Origin: CAVRXQ01 sp963838845 | GTDB taxonomy: Bacteria; Actinomycetota; Acidimicrobiia; Acidimicrobiales; Bog-793 | NCBI GenBank assembly: GCA_963838845.1 | Contig: CAWISR010000003.1 | Coordinates: forward strand, 372,001 to 436,000 | Reading direction: 5' to 3' | DNA: 64,000 nucleotides | Shown: piece by piece, positions 8,186-16,517 of the stretch | Layout of the letters: each line of letters opens with the position of its first letter | Numbering within the stretch: position 1 is the stretch's first letter | Position numbers and translations under genes: made by a program | Notes under the pieces: model-generated | The model's database searches: none | Seen by the model: only the letters and a program-made list of their open reading frames with translations | Told to the model about the DNA's origin: nothing

Positions 8186-8998
8186 TCAGTGGTCGAGCGA
8201 GATGATCGACTGCGGCGCGGGGGGCGGCGGCTCGCCCTCGGCGACGCCGACCGCGGTGCCGAGCGCAAGGAACTCGATCGTGTGGCTACCCCACATGTGG
8301 GACTTCTCGACGAGTTTCACCTCGACGATCCCCGTGGCATGAAGCCGGTTGGCCTCGTCTTGCATCCGCGTCATCGCGAGTTCTCGCGCGTCGTACAGCG
8401 CTTGCGTGTAATTCGGTAGCTCGGTGTTGCGACCGAGCTGTCCGAGCGAACTCGCGATCCCGCGATGCGCTATGTGGTACACGCAGGTACCCATGACGAG
8501 ACCCAAGGGCACGTGACCGACACGGCGCAACGTCCAGAACGCCTGACCGGATAGGTCGGACGTGAATGGCTTTCCTTCTGCGTTGCGATAGCTCTTACCG
8601 TCCTCCGCCTTGATCGCAGTGCCCATCGCGATGAATTCGGCGGTGTCCGAGCCGAACTCGTAGTAATTCACGTCGAGACGAACGCCCACGACGCCGTCGG
8701 CTCCGAGAACGGTCGCCTCTTCCTCCATCCGATTCATCGCCAGCTCGCGCGCCTCGTACATCGCAGAGGTGAGCTTCGTCAACTCCTGGCTCTGACCCCA
8801 TTTTCGGGTTTGAAGCCCTAGGTGATAGATCGATGACCCCATCACGAAACCGAGGGGGTGGAAGCCGGCGTCCTTCACGAGCAAGAACTCATTCACCGAC
8901 AGATCCGAGGTGAACAGACCCGCTTCGAGCTCGCGCAGTCGCTTGCCGGCATCGGAAGGAAGGTCCGCTGGAACTTCGGAGTCAGCCGCCACGGTCAA
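8186..8998 (-). CDS. Double-module YbjQ/DUF74-like protein (first of three)
   Basis: 270 residues with the clearest YbjQ-like pattern: SDLSVNEFLLVKDAGFHPLG, then ARELAMNRMEEEATVLGADG, VVGVRLDV and EFIAMGTAIK. The second module (from about residue 138) repeats this with ARELAMTRMQDEANRL and EFLALGTAV. A TTG start at 8998 overlaps the TGA of the upstream gene (TTGA); a GTG at 8992 is an alternative. Known single-domain YbjQ proteins form pentameric rings, so double-module proteins could form larger pseudo-rings. That is inference. Confidence 0.75.
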   Translation of the reverse strand: MTVAADSEVPADLPSDAGKRLRELEAGLFTSDLSVNEFLLVKDAGFHPLGFVMGSSIYHLGLQTRKWGQSQELTKLTSAMYEARELAMNRMEEEATVLGADGVVGVRLDVNYYEFGSDTAEFIAMGTAIKAEDGKSYRNAEGKPFTSDLSGQAFWTLRRVGHVPLGLVMGTCVYHIAHRGIASSLGQLGRNTELPNYTQALYDARELAMTRMQDEANRLHATGIVEVKLVEKSHMWGSHTIEFLALGTAVGVAEGEPPPPAPQSIISLDH

Positions 8999-9381
8999 CC
9001 GATCATGATCGACTCGAGCGCCTGGCGGGCGCTGGCGCTATGAGTTGCCTCAGCCTGGAGCTCCTCCAAAAGTCGGCGTGTCCAATTCGCGGCGTCGACG
9101 CGCTCGGTGCGGATCCGGATGCCGCCGGAGACCTGGCCGATCACGAACTCCGCAGACGCGCCCGACAGTCTCGCCTCGAGCCCACAGTCGCGGAGGCGGA
9201 TCTCGACCTTCTCGATGGCGTTCGAGCGCTTCAGCAGTCCCCCCGCCCGGGTCACCTGCATCCGATCACCGAGCACTGCAGCGAGTTTCTCCGTGAGCAA
9301 GCGCAGCATCAGCTGCACATCTGATCCGTCAGCGTTGAGCGAAGAGATCGCGAGGTCGAGGTCGAATGCGTCGTCGTCCAC
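8995..9381 (-). CDS. Small protein heading the YbjQ-like operon
   Basis: 128 residues, ATG start at 9381, first gene of a four-gene operon and coupled to the next by TTGA. Predicted mixed alpha/beta, cytoplasmic, no Cys cluster or membrane segment, with acidic N-terminus MDDDAFDLDLAISS. No family recognised. Its fixed place at the head of three YbjQ-like genes suggests a partner or scaffold for them, but nothing in the sequence fixes a function. Confidence 0.65.
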   Translation of the reverse strand: MDDDAFDLDLAISSLNADGSDVQLMLRLLTEKLAAVLGDRMQVTRAGGLLKRSNAIEKVEIRLRDCGLEARLSGASAEFVIGQVSGGIRIRTERVDAANWTRRLLEELQAEATHSASARQALESIMIG

Positions 9382-9841
9382 CGTCGAGGATCGTAGATCG
9401 GACGATGCGACTGGGCCTCACGACGAGCGGGGTCGGCTTGTCGCAACGAACTGGCAACCGAAGTTCCGGTGCCGAGTTCTGAGCGCCAAAGCCGTCGCGC
9501 CAGCGCGAACGAGTGCGAAGGCGTAAGCGAATGGCTCGCCCCCATTAAATCCTCTCAAAGCACGTTTTCGATGACGCGAATAGCGGTCGCAGCTTTGACC
9601 ACGAAAAGTGGTCAAAGCGAGCGCGCAGTTCCGCTGCCTTTCAAACACAATGGGGTTGCGAGCCGGTGACACCCTTTCTTTCCAGCGGTTTTTCCTCTCT
9701 CCCAGGTGCACCTGATGACCGCACGATGACGTGGCACCCACTATCAGTGGTTGTCTCGGACCGGAGTCGTTAATCCGCTCAATTCACCGCCGCGACTTGC
9801 CGTTATTAGGACGTAGGAGTGGGGGATCAGAAGGTGGGACA
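9382..9841. promoter_or_regulatory. Divergent intergenic region with strong inverted repeat
   Basis: 460 bases separate the YbjQ-like operon (minus) from the prepilin operon (plus), so both promoters probably lie here. At 9592-9618 there is a perfect inverted repeat: GCTTTGACCAC, loop GAAAA, GTGGTCAAAGC. At 9703-9714 there is the palindrome CAGGTGCACCTG. No gene is seen. The long repeat has no T-run on either side, so it fits an operator or structured leader better than a terminator. Confidence 0.5.
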
Positions 9842-11392
9842 GTGCGACGGCGAACTTTGAGCTGGTCACACCGGCGTCGGAGGCCGCGGTTTCCCGCCGG
9901 CTTCAAGGCAATGCGCGCCGACAACGGATTCACTCTGATCGAGCTCTGCGTCGTCTGCCTCCTACTTCCGATCGTCGTCGGGGCGATCACCTTCGCCTTC
10001 GTCTTCATCCTTACGCAGCGGAGCGCGGTGGCGGCCCGGGTGCTCGACGCGACCGACGCGCAGGTGGTCTCGAGCAACTTCGAGACCGACGTGCACAGCG
10101 CCATTCAGATCACCACCGACTCGTCGGCGACCCAGTGCGGAACTGGCACTCAGATCTTGGGCCTGCGGTGGGACTTGGACTCCGCGGGCAACTACGAGAC
10201 GGCCGTGTCGTATGTGACCAAAGTAACCGGAAGCACCCACTCCTTGTGGCGCAACTTCTGCGTCGGAGGGTCGCTCACGACCACCCAAACGGGCGAAGTG
10301 GCCGCCGACATCCCTTCGAACCAACCTCCTCCCTCGATCTCTTACGCCTCCGGCGTCAATGAAAATGCCGCCAATGGCTGGGTCGGCGCCCAGGGGGTCA
10401 CGAGTGTCGACTTGTCCATAACCTCGCCGGGTAGCGATTATCCCTACACCCTGCTCGGCGACCCGGCGGTCAACGCCGGCTTCGCCTCCAGTAGCACCGT
10501 CACCCCCACCACCAACGCGAGCTGCAACTTCGCCAGTCCAGGCACGGGCACGTATGCGTCGACGCTGTGCTTCGTCGACTTCAGCAGCTTCACAATGGCC
10601 GGCAAGCCGACCTCGTATTGCCCGGGCACGAACCCGCCGCAATCCGAGATCGATGCCGCGGTGACGAATACTCCCTTCATCTTGAAGTTCTGTGTCTCGG
10701 CGACGGGATCCCCGGTCGCCCCGAGCATCATCCCGACGTACACGGCACCCCCGACCAGCGAGGCCTTTCTCGGCAACAACGATTTCTACGGCGGCATCCC
10801 TGGTAATCCGGCGCTGTACTCGACCTGCGAAGGTGGTCAACAAACCTGTAACAGCAACTATCCCGTGACCTACACGATCCTGTACTTCACCAAGATCGAG
10901 GTCCTCGACGCGAACGGCAACACGGCGACGGGATGGTCGCTCGTCACCGGTGACGCCGAGTCCACCGACGACACCGAGGGCATGATCTGGACGACCTGCC
11001 CTTCGGTGACCAATCCCGGTTTTGACGCCAACGGCGAACTGAACTGGAACCCGAGCTATCAAGCGTGCGCGGCCTCGTCGTCGGCACCGGCGTTCACGCT
11101 GCTCCCCAACAGCACGAGTCCCTACTCGCCGTTCGGCAACGCCTGCTTCGCTCCGGATTACCCGAGCAGCAGCGTCGGCTGGGCCAACTTCCGCATCTCC
11201 GGTGTGCAGTACAACAACATCTTCACCGGGGCCCAATCCGGAACGAACACCAACACCGTGCAGTGTTTTGCCACGGTTAATTCGGACAAAACCGGGACTG
11301 TCATGATCTCGGCGCCGGCACCGTCCACTCTGACGGTCTGGATGCATGGTGCCGGCCTCGAGGCCGTATTCCTCGGGTTGCTGCTGCCATGA
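9842..11392 (+). CDS. Prepilin-like protein A (minor pilin)
   Basis: Type IV pilin-like protein with the prepilin peptidase signature NGFTLIELCVVCLL followed by a hydrophobic helix. The rest is a large extracellular Ser/Thr/Pro/Gly-rich domain with several Cys residues (paired disulfides likely). GTG at 9842 has an AAGGTGGG site and gives an Arg-rich 23-residue addition; ATG at 9911 is the alternative. First of four overlapping or coupled prepilin genes. The C-terminus LGLLLP and stop lie inside a short tandem repeat. Likely a surface filament component. No assembly ATPase, platform protein or prepilin peptidase is encoded in this window. Confidence 0.75.
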   Translation: MRRRTLSWSHRRRRPRFPAGFKAMRADNGFTLIELCVVCLLLPIVVGAITFAFVFILTQRSAVAARVLDATDAQVVSSNFETDVHSAIQITTDSSATQCGTGTQILGLRWDLDSAGNYETAVSYVTKVTGSTHSLWRNFCVGGSLTTTQTGEVAADIPSNQPPPSISYASGVNENAANGWVGAQGVTSVDLSITSPGSDYPYTLLGDPAVNAGFASSSTVTPTTNASCNFASPGTGTYASTLCFVDFSSFTMAGKPTSYCPGTNPPQSEIDAAVTNTPFILKFCVSATGSPVAPSIIPTYTAPPTSEAFLGNNDFYGGIPGNPALYSTCEGGQQTCNSNYPVTYTILYFTKIEVLDANGNTATGWSLVTGDAESTDDTEGMIWTTCPSVTNPGFDANGELNWNPSYQACAASSSAPAFTLLPNSTSPYSPFGNACFAPDYPSSSVGWANFRISGVQYNNIFTGAQSGTNTNTVQCFATVNSDKTGTVMISAPAPSTLTVWMHGAGLEAVFLGLLLP

Positions 11393-11450
11393 GGCTTCGT
11401 CGGGTTGCTGCTGCCTTGAGGCTCTTCGTCGGGTTGCTGCTGCCATGAGC
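11373..11450 (+). repeat. Three-copy tandem repeat at the pilin A/B junction
   Basis: Three imperfect units (27, 29 and 22 bases) each begin TCGGGTTGCTGCTGCC then ATGAG or TTGAG: 11373-11399, 11400-11428 and 11429-11450. The first holds the stop of pilin gene A, the third the ATG of pilin gene B. Unit number and length would change spacing between the two genes. Confidence 0.8.
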
Positions 11451-13991
11451 GCGGCCAAAACCAGAGCTCGGGTCCGGGGTCGCGATCAGGATGCAGGCGA
11501 CACCCTCGTCGAAATCCTCATCTCGGTGGCGATCCTCGGCATCGTCGGTGCCGCCCTGATCGGCGGCTTTCTCACGGCCATAACAACCTCGTCTGACTAC
11601 CGGGGAGTCGCGAGCTCGGACACGGTTCTCCGCACGGCGGTTGACACCGTCACATCCCAGATGCAACAGAATGCCTCGGCCGCATTCGCCTGCCCTAAAG
11701 ACTCGTCCATCTACACCGTGACCGACCTTCCGACCAGATACTCCTCGCAGGAAACGTCTCTTAGTTATTGGGTGAAGGGAGCCGCGCAAACGACCTGCTC
11801 GGCTCAAGCCCCCCAGCTCATTACGCTCGCGGTCACCTACACCAGCGCAGCGGGTAAGTCATCCACGAACCGCGCGACCTTCGCCGTCAACGACCCGCAG
11901 GCAGCTCCTGTCACTTCCGGCTCAGGGGCGTCGAAGCTCGTCTTCTTGTCACAGGGGGGTCCGAGCAACAGCACGGCCGGGTCCGCTTTTCCGAACCAGC
12001 CACTCGTCGCAGTCGAGAACTCGTCCGGCCAGATCGTCACGAGTGACCTGTCGGCGATGAGCCTCTCGATCACGCCCGGCTCCGGCACGGCAGGCGCAAC
12101 GCTCAAAACTTGCACCGGCAGTGAGTTCTACGGAGTCGTCAACTTCAGCGGCTGCGAGATCGACGTCGCCGGCACCGGCTACACCCTGACCGCCACCGAT
12201 GGCTCGCTCACCGCGACGAGCTCCCCCTTCAACGTCAGCCCTGGGCCGCCGGCCCAACTCGTCTTCACGCAATCGCCCGGGCCGGCGTCACAGGCGGGCA
12301 CCGACTCGAGCGCCTTCACCGACGAGCCGATCGTCGCCGTGGAGGACGCCTACGCCAACATCGTTACCTCGGACACTTCGCAGGTAAGTCTCTCGATCAC
12401 CGCTGGCACCGGGACAGCTGGCGCCACCCTCGGGCAATGCACGGCAAACCCGCTGAATGCCTCGGCGGGACTCGCCGCCTTCACCGGCTGCGGCATCAAC
12501 AAACCCGGTAGCAGCTACACCTTGACCGCGACCGATTCCAGCGACTCGCTCACTTCATTGCCCAGCGCCGCCTTCACGATCGTTCTCGGCTCGCCGAACC
12601 AACTCGTCTTCACCACCGAGCCCGTCGTGACCCGGGGGACCCAAGCTGGCACGGGAGAGTCAGCCTTCACAAACTCGGGTGCTAGCGACGGACAGCAGCC
12701 GGTCGTCACGATCGAAGACGCCGCCGGCAACACCCTGACGTCGGACACCTCGACGGTTACCCTTCAGATCACTTCGAACGTCGGACCGAACGGCTCTGTC
12801 CTCACCTGCTCGTCGAACAACGTGGCCGCGACGGCCGGCGTGGCCACCTTCTCCGGCTGCAAGATCAACACGGCCGCGTCGGGCTACACCTTGACGGCGA
12901 CCGATTCCAGCGACTCGCTCCCCTCGTCCACCAGCAGCCCTTTCTCGATCGGCGTCGGACCGGCGGCCCAACTCGCCTTCACCACCCAGCCCGTCACGAG
13001 TGCGGGCGCCCAGGCCGGCACTGACGCGGGCGCCTTCACAATCTCGGGCGCGAGCGACGGACAACAGCCGGTCGTCACGATCGAAGACGCCGGCGGCAAC
13101 GCGGTGACCTCGAACACCTCGTCGGTGACCCTTGCGATCACCTCGGGCACCGGCACATCTGGCGCCAGCCTCAGCTGCACGACAAATCCCCTGGGCGCGT
13201 CGGCCGGCGTCGCCACCTTCTCCGGCTGCGGCATCAACAAGCCGGGTAGCGGATACACCTTGAAGGCAACCGACGGTTCGCTCACCTCGGCCACCAGCAT
13301 CAACTTCTCGATCGGCACGGGGCCGGCGACAAAACTCGGCTTCACCCAGTCGCCCGTCAACACGGCGGGGGCGCAGGCCGGTACGGGCGGGATCGCCTGG
13401 AGCCAGCAGCCAATCGTCACGATCGAGGACGCCAAGGGCTACACGGTCACCTCGAACACCTCGTCGGTGACCCTTGCGATCACCTCCGGCACTGGGGCAG
13501 CAGGTGCCACACTCTCGTGCACGCCGAACCCCGAGCCGGCGTTGGCTGGAGTCGCCACCTTCTCCGGCTGCGCTATCAACACCGCGGCGTCCGGCTACAC
13601 CTTGACCGCGACCGACGGCTCGCTCACCTCGGCCACGAGCCTCTCCTTCAAGATCGCTGTCGGACCGGCGGCGCAACTCGTCTTCAGCACCGAGCCGCCC
13701 TCGCCGGCGACAAAGAGCACATATTTCTCCACGTCTGTCACTGTGAAAGACGCCGGCGGTAATGCAGTGGCGTCCTCTTCGGTAAGCCTTTCAATCACTT
13801 CGGGCACTGGGAAATCGAATGCCACCCTCACCTGTACCACGAACCCCGTCACCAGCAACTCGAGCGGTGTCGCTGGTTTCAGCTGCGAGATCAACAAGGA
13901 CAGCCCAACCAGCCCCAGTAACCCCTACACCTTGACGGCCACAGACGGCTCAGCCACCGGCACGAGTTCGTCGTTCACTGTCACGGGATGA
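11445..13991 (+). CDS. Prepilin-like protein B with six Ig-like repeats (putative filament adhesin)
   Basis: About 848 residues from ATG 11445. N-terminal prepilin-type signal GDTLVEILISVAILGIVG, then a pilin head to about residue 160, then six tandem units of about 107-123 residues. Each unit begins like AAQLVFTTEP, has PVVTIEDAGGN and SVTLAITSGTG, and ends near GVATFSGCGIN then GYTLTATDGSL. Each carries Cys residues that could form a disulfide. The pattern resembles bacterial Ig-like (Big) domains of adhesins. ATGA overlap with the next gene. Inference: a long stalk or adhesive tip displayed by a type IV filament. Confidence 0.8.
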   Translation: MSAAKTRARVRGRDQDAGDTLVEILISVAILGIVGAALIGGFLTAITTSSDYRGVASSDTVLRTAVDTVTSQMQQNASAAFACPKDSSIYTVTDLPTRYSSQETSLSYWVKGAAQTTCSAQAPQLITLAVTYTSAAGKSSTNRATFAVNDPQAAPVTSGSGASKLVFLSQGGPSNSTAGSAFPNQPLVAVENSSGQIVTSDLSAMSLSITPGSGTAGATLKTCTGSEFYGVVNFSGCEIDVAGTGYTLTATDGSLTATSSPFNVSPGPPAQLVFTQSPGPASQAGTDSSAFTDEPIVAVEDAYANIVTSDTSQVSLSITAGTGTAGATLGQCTANPLNASAGLAAFTGCGINKPGSSYTLTATDSSDSLTSLPSAAFTIVLGSPNQLVFTTEPVVTRGTQAGTGESAFTNSGASDGQQPVVTIEDAAGNTLTSDTSTVTLQITSNVGPNGSVLTCSSNNVAATAGVATFSGCKINTAASGYTLTATDSSDSLPSSTSSPFSIGVGPAAQLAFTTQPVTSAGAQAGTDAGAFTISGASDGQQPVVTIEDAGGNAVTSNTSSVTLAITSGTGTSGASLSCTTNPLGASAGVATFSGCGINKPGSGYTLKATDGSLTSATSINFSIGTGPATKLGFTQSPVNTAGAQAGTGGIAWSQQPIVTIEDAKGYTVTSNTSSVTLAITSGTGAAGATLSCTPNPEPALAGVATFSGCAINTAASGYTLTATDGSLTSATSLSFKIAVGPAAQLVFSTEPPSPATKSTYFSTSVTVKDAGGNAVASSSVSLSITSGTGKSNATLTCTTNPVTSNSSGVAGFSCEINKDSPTSPSNPYTLTATDGSATGTSSSFTVTG
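11929..13987 (+). repeat. Six tandem Ig-like coding repeats
   Basis: Unit starts at about 11929, 12250, 12594, 12963, 13326 and 13669 (spacing 318-369 bases). Protein sequence is well conserved between neighbouring units, as expected for expansion by recombination; units 3 and 4 share the additional motif SGASDGQQPVVTIED. Confidence 0.8.
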
Positions 13992-15496
13992 CGAAAGTGA
14001 CCGTCCAGCGCCACGTCAGGGGCGATGACCAGGGCGCGACCTTAATCCTGGTGCTCATCTTCACGCTCGTGACGAGCTTGACCGTCGCCGGTCTTTTCAC
14101 CGCGTTGCGGAACGATCTATCGAACTCCAAGAACTTTGCCTCGGCTCGGTCACTGCAGTACGACGCAACGACCGCGATCGACCTCGCGATCCAGTCGATC
14201 CGGTACACGCCGCTCCTCGGGACTGGTCAGACCCTCAACGCCAGCCCGCCCCAGCCGTGCTGGGCTGCCGGACCGGGTAATCCGCCTACCTACGGTTCGA
14301 CCTACCTTTCGACGAACACCACGCCGGACAGCGTCGACATCGCCGTGTGGTGCAGCACCGCTTGGTTCCCGACCTCGGCGACCACGCGGGTGGTGACGAT
14401 CTCGGCTTGTCAGGCCTCGATCGCGAGCTCGGCCTGCGCGCAGAACCCTCTGCTCGACTCCGTCGTGACGTTCGACGACTATCCCGCTGGGGGTAGCGAA
14501 CCGACTGACGGCCAATGCGTTGTCTACTGCGGCACCGGCCTCGCCATCGATAGCTGGCTGCAATTCCCCACCCCTCCCACCGTAAGCAGCCTCTCGTCGA
14601 GCTCGGGGTCGGTGAGCGGCGGCGGCTCCATCACGATCAACGGCTCAGGCTTCGCTCAGCATTCGACGATCAACTTCGTCGAAGAGTCCAACGGGATTCC
14701 AACAACCAACAACGTCGTCGTCTCGGTCCCGAGCAGCTCGTGTTCCAGTACCTCGTGTACTGCAACCATCCCGGCTGTCACGTATGCCGGCGACTACTTC
14801 GTCACGGTGACGACTCCGGAGGGCACTAGCGCTGACAGCCAGTCCCAGGTGTACGACTTCCAAACCGGCACCCCCGTGATCACCGGCGTGACGAGCTCGA
14901 GCGGTTCGCTCGGCGGTCCCAGCACCGGTGGCACCTTCGTAACGATCTCCGGCAGCAACTTCATTGTCGGCGACACCGTCAACTTCGTACAGGAGTCGAG
15001 TGGCACGCCGGTCTCCGGCGCACAACCGCAAGGCGCGACTTCGGTCACCGTGTCGCGGACCGGCGCCGACACCGTCGTGATCACCGCACTCGCACCGAAC
15101 ATCACCTCGGTGAGCCCTGACACCTATTTCGTGTCCGTCACCTCGCCGAGCCACGTGACCGCAGCGAACCCATCGAACGGCTCGAACGTCTTCACCTACA
15201 CGGCAGTCGTGCCGACGGTCAACACCGTCAGCCCAGCGACCGGCCCCTCGGGCACGGCCGTCACCATCGTCGGGACGGGGTTCCTCTCCGGTGCCACCGT
15301 GTCGTTCACACCCGAGAGCGGCGGCCAAGCCGATGGGTCGGCCCTCAGCGCGACCAACGTCAATGTCGCGGCTTCTGGAGACCAGCTCACTGCCGACGCC
15401 CCGACGCTGCAAAACGGCACGACCTATTTCGTGACGGTGGCGAACGCAGGCGTTTCGGGTTCGAGCAGTTACTTCCCTGTCTTCGCGGCAACGTGA
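13988..15496 (+). CDS. PilX-like prepilin protein C with IPT/TIG domains
   Basis: 502 residues; ATG overlaps the previous stop (ATGA). The N-terminal hydrophobic helix GATLILVLIFTLVTSLTVAG has a Gly at the expected cleavage site but lacks the Glu at position 5, as is common in PilX/GspK-like minor pilins. A domain with Cys pairs follows. Three IPT/TIG-type Ig domains then start near residues 197, 296 and 404, with signatures such as SITINGSGF, FVTISGSNF and AVTIVGTGF. Third gene of the filament operon. A cap or initiation subunit is plausible from family comparison. Confidence 0.72.
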   Translation: MTKVTVQRHVRGDDQGATLILVLIFTLVTSLTVAGLFTALRNDLSNSKNFASARSLQYDATTAIDLAIQSIRYTPLLGTGQTLNASPPQPCWAAGPGNPPTYGSTYLSTNTTPDSVDIAVWCSTAWFPTSATTRVVTISACQASIASSACAQNPLLDSVVTFDDYPAGGSEPTDGQCVVYCGTGLAIDSWLQFPTPPTVSSLSSSSGSVSGGGSITINGSGFAQHSTINFVEESNGIPTTNNVVVSVPSSSCSSTSCTATIPAVTYAGDYFVTVTTPEGTSADSQSQVYDFQTGTPVITGVTSSSGSLGGPSTGGTFVTISGSNFIVGDTVNFVQESSGTPVSGAQPQGATSVTVSRTGADTVVITALAPNITSVSPDTYFVSVTSPSHVTAANPSNGSNVFTYTAVVPTVNTVSPATGPSGTAVTIVGTGFLSGATVSFTPESGGQADGSALSATNVNVAASGDQLTADAPTLQNGTTYFVTVANAGVSGSSSYFPVFAAT

Positions 15497-16059
15497 TGCT
15501 AAGCATCGCGCCCAAAGGGGACGAACTCCCGACGAATAGCTCGCTCGTCCCGGACGGGCAATGTCGAGGGAACGCTGGCGAGGACGGCTTCACCCTCGTC
15601 GAGGTCCTGATCGTCGTCGTCATTCTCGGCATCCTCTCGGGGATCGCGTTGCTGGCATTCGGAAACCAGGCCGGCACAACCTCACAGGCGAACTGCAAGA
15701 GCGCTTTCCGCGCCGTACAGGGAGCGGTCCAGGCCTACAAAGCCGAGACGGGCGACTTCCCCAATGCAACAGCGGCGAACGGCGGCAACGGCGCCCTCCC
15801 CGCGACCGACAACGACCCGGCGAGTCAGAACACCGCCGCTGCCACGAGTGGAGCGGGATCGGAGCTGCTCGTAAAGGGCAACACCTCCCCGAACACGGTT
15901 GCCTCAGCGGCGACCGCGGGACCATGGTTGCAAGCCCTTCCGGTCAGCAGTGGTCACTGGTCAGTCGGCGTTTCCAATGACGGCACGGGAACGGTGAGCG
16001 TCTACAGCAAGTCCGGCGCCCTCCTCGGCACATCGGCGTCGAGCTGCCCCGCGACCTAA
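15493..16059 (+). CDS. Type IV prepilin-like protein D (PilA/GspG-like)
   Basis: 188 residues, GTG start overlapping the previous stop (GTGA). Classic prepilin motif DGFTLVEVLIVVVILGILSG after a leader of about 31 residues, then the long alpha-1 helix and a small globular head. The shortest and most canonical of the four, so it is the candidate major subunit. Ends the operon. A Cys near the C-terminus and one in the head could form the usual pilin disulfide. Confidence 0.82.
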   Translation: MMLSIAPKGDELPTNSSLVPDGQCRGNAGEDGFTLVEVLIVVVILGILSGIALLAFGNQAGTTSQANCKSAFRAVQGAVQAYKAETGDFPNATAANGGNGALPATDNDPASQNTAAATSGAGSELLVKGNTSPNTVASAATAGPWLQALPVSSGHWSVGVSNDGTGTVSVYSKSGALLGTSASSCPAT

Positions 16060-16065
16060 AGCGAG

Positions 16066-16299
16066 GCCCGGAATCGCACTGCCTTGGGTGTTGAGGAGCG
16101 ACGCCGGGAAGTCGCTCATCGCGACCAACGCGCCGGCACCCATTTCGAGGCCCTTCGTGATCGTGGGCATCGTCGCTGTGCCGACGATCAACAATCGCCG
16201 TGGCTTGGTGCGCCCGTTGCTGAGGGTGACGAAGTCGCCGAGATGCTTGTGGAGCGCCGCGAGGGTTGTCGCACCGAGAACGATCTGATCCGCTCCGCC
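16066..16299 (-). pseudogene. Remnant of an FtsX-like ABC transporter permease
   Basis: About 78 codons read like an internal part of an actinobacterial FtsX-type permease: IVLGATTLAALHKHLGD, then LLIVGTATMPTI and GLEMGAGALV. There is no start, no membrane core and no ATPase partner. Sequence outside this stretch in the same frame is not recognisable. Decayed fragment. Confidence 0.55.
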
Positions 16300-16320
16300 G
16301 AGCCCGTGTCCTGCCTTACC

Positions 16321-16464
16321 TCCCACGGATTCCACATTCTCCTCACGTACCAGCCGACGGATCGATTCTGGGTCTTCCAGGGCATCGAAACGAGTGTGTT
16401 CGTTGCGTTGGCCGCTGGCCTCGTCGCACTGGCCTACCGGATGGTCGTCACCCGTAACGCGTGA
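16321..16464 (+). pseudogene. Remnant of an ABC-2-type permease C-terminus
   Basis: 47 codons ending in a stop: HILLTYQPTDRFWVFQGIET followed by a hydrophobic helix FVALAAGLVALAY. This resembles the last segment of actinobacterial ABC-2 permeases (YQPASRFWxFQxxE then a final helix). The upstream portion is missing and the opposite strand carries a different permease fragment, so this is a scar of a lost transporter locus. Confidence 0.5.
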
Positions 16465-16517
16465 GCACCGCGCGAGCTGTGCCAGGGTCACGACGCGAGA
16501 CACCGGCGATGCCGAAC

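Noticed and set aside
9962..11458. 498-codon frame antisense to pilin A
   Set aside because: Low-complexity Arg/Gly/Val composition typical of antisense GC-rich frames.
12660..13676. Repetitive minus-strand frame across the Ig-like repeats
   Set aside because: Its repeats simply mirror the Ig-like coding repeats on the plus strand.
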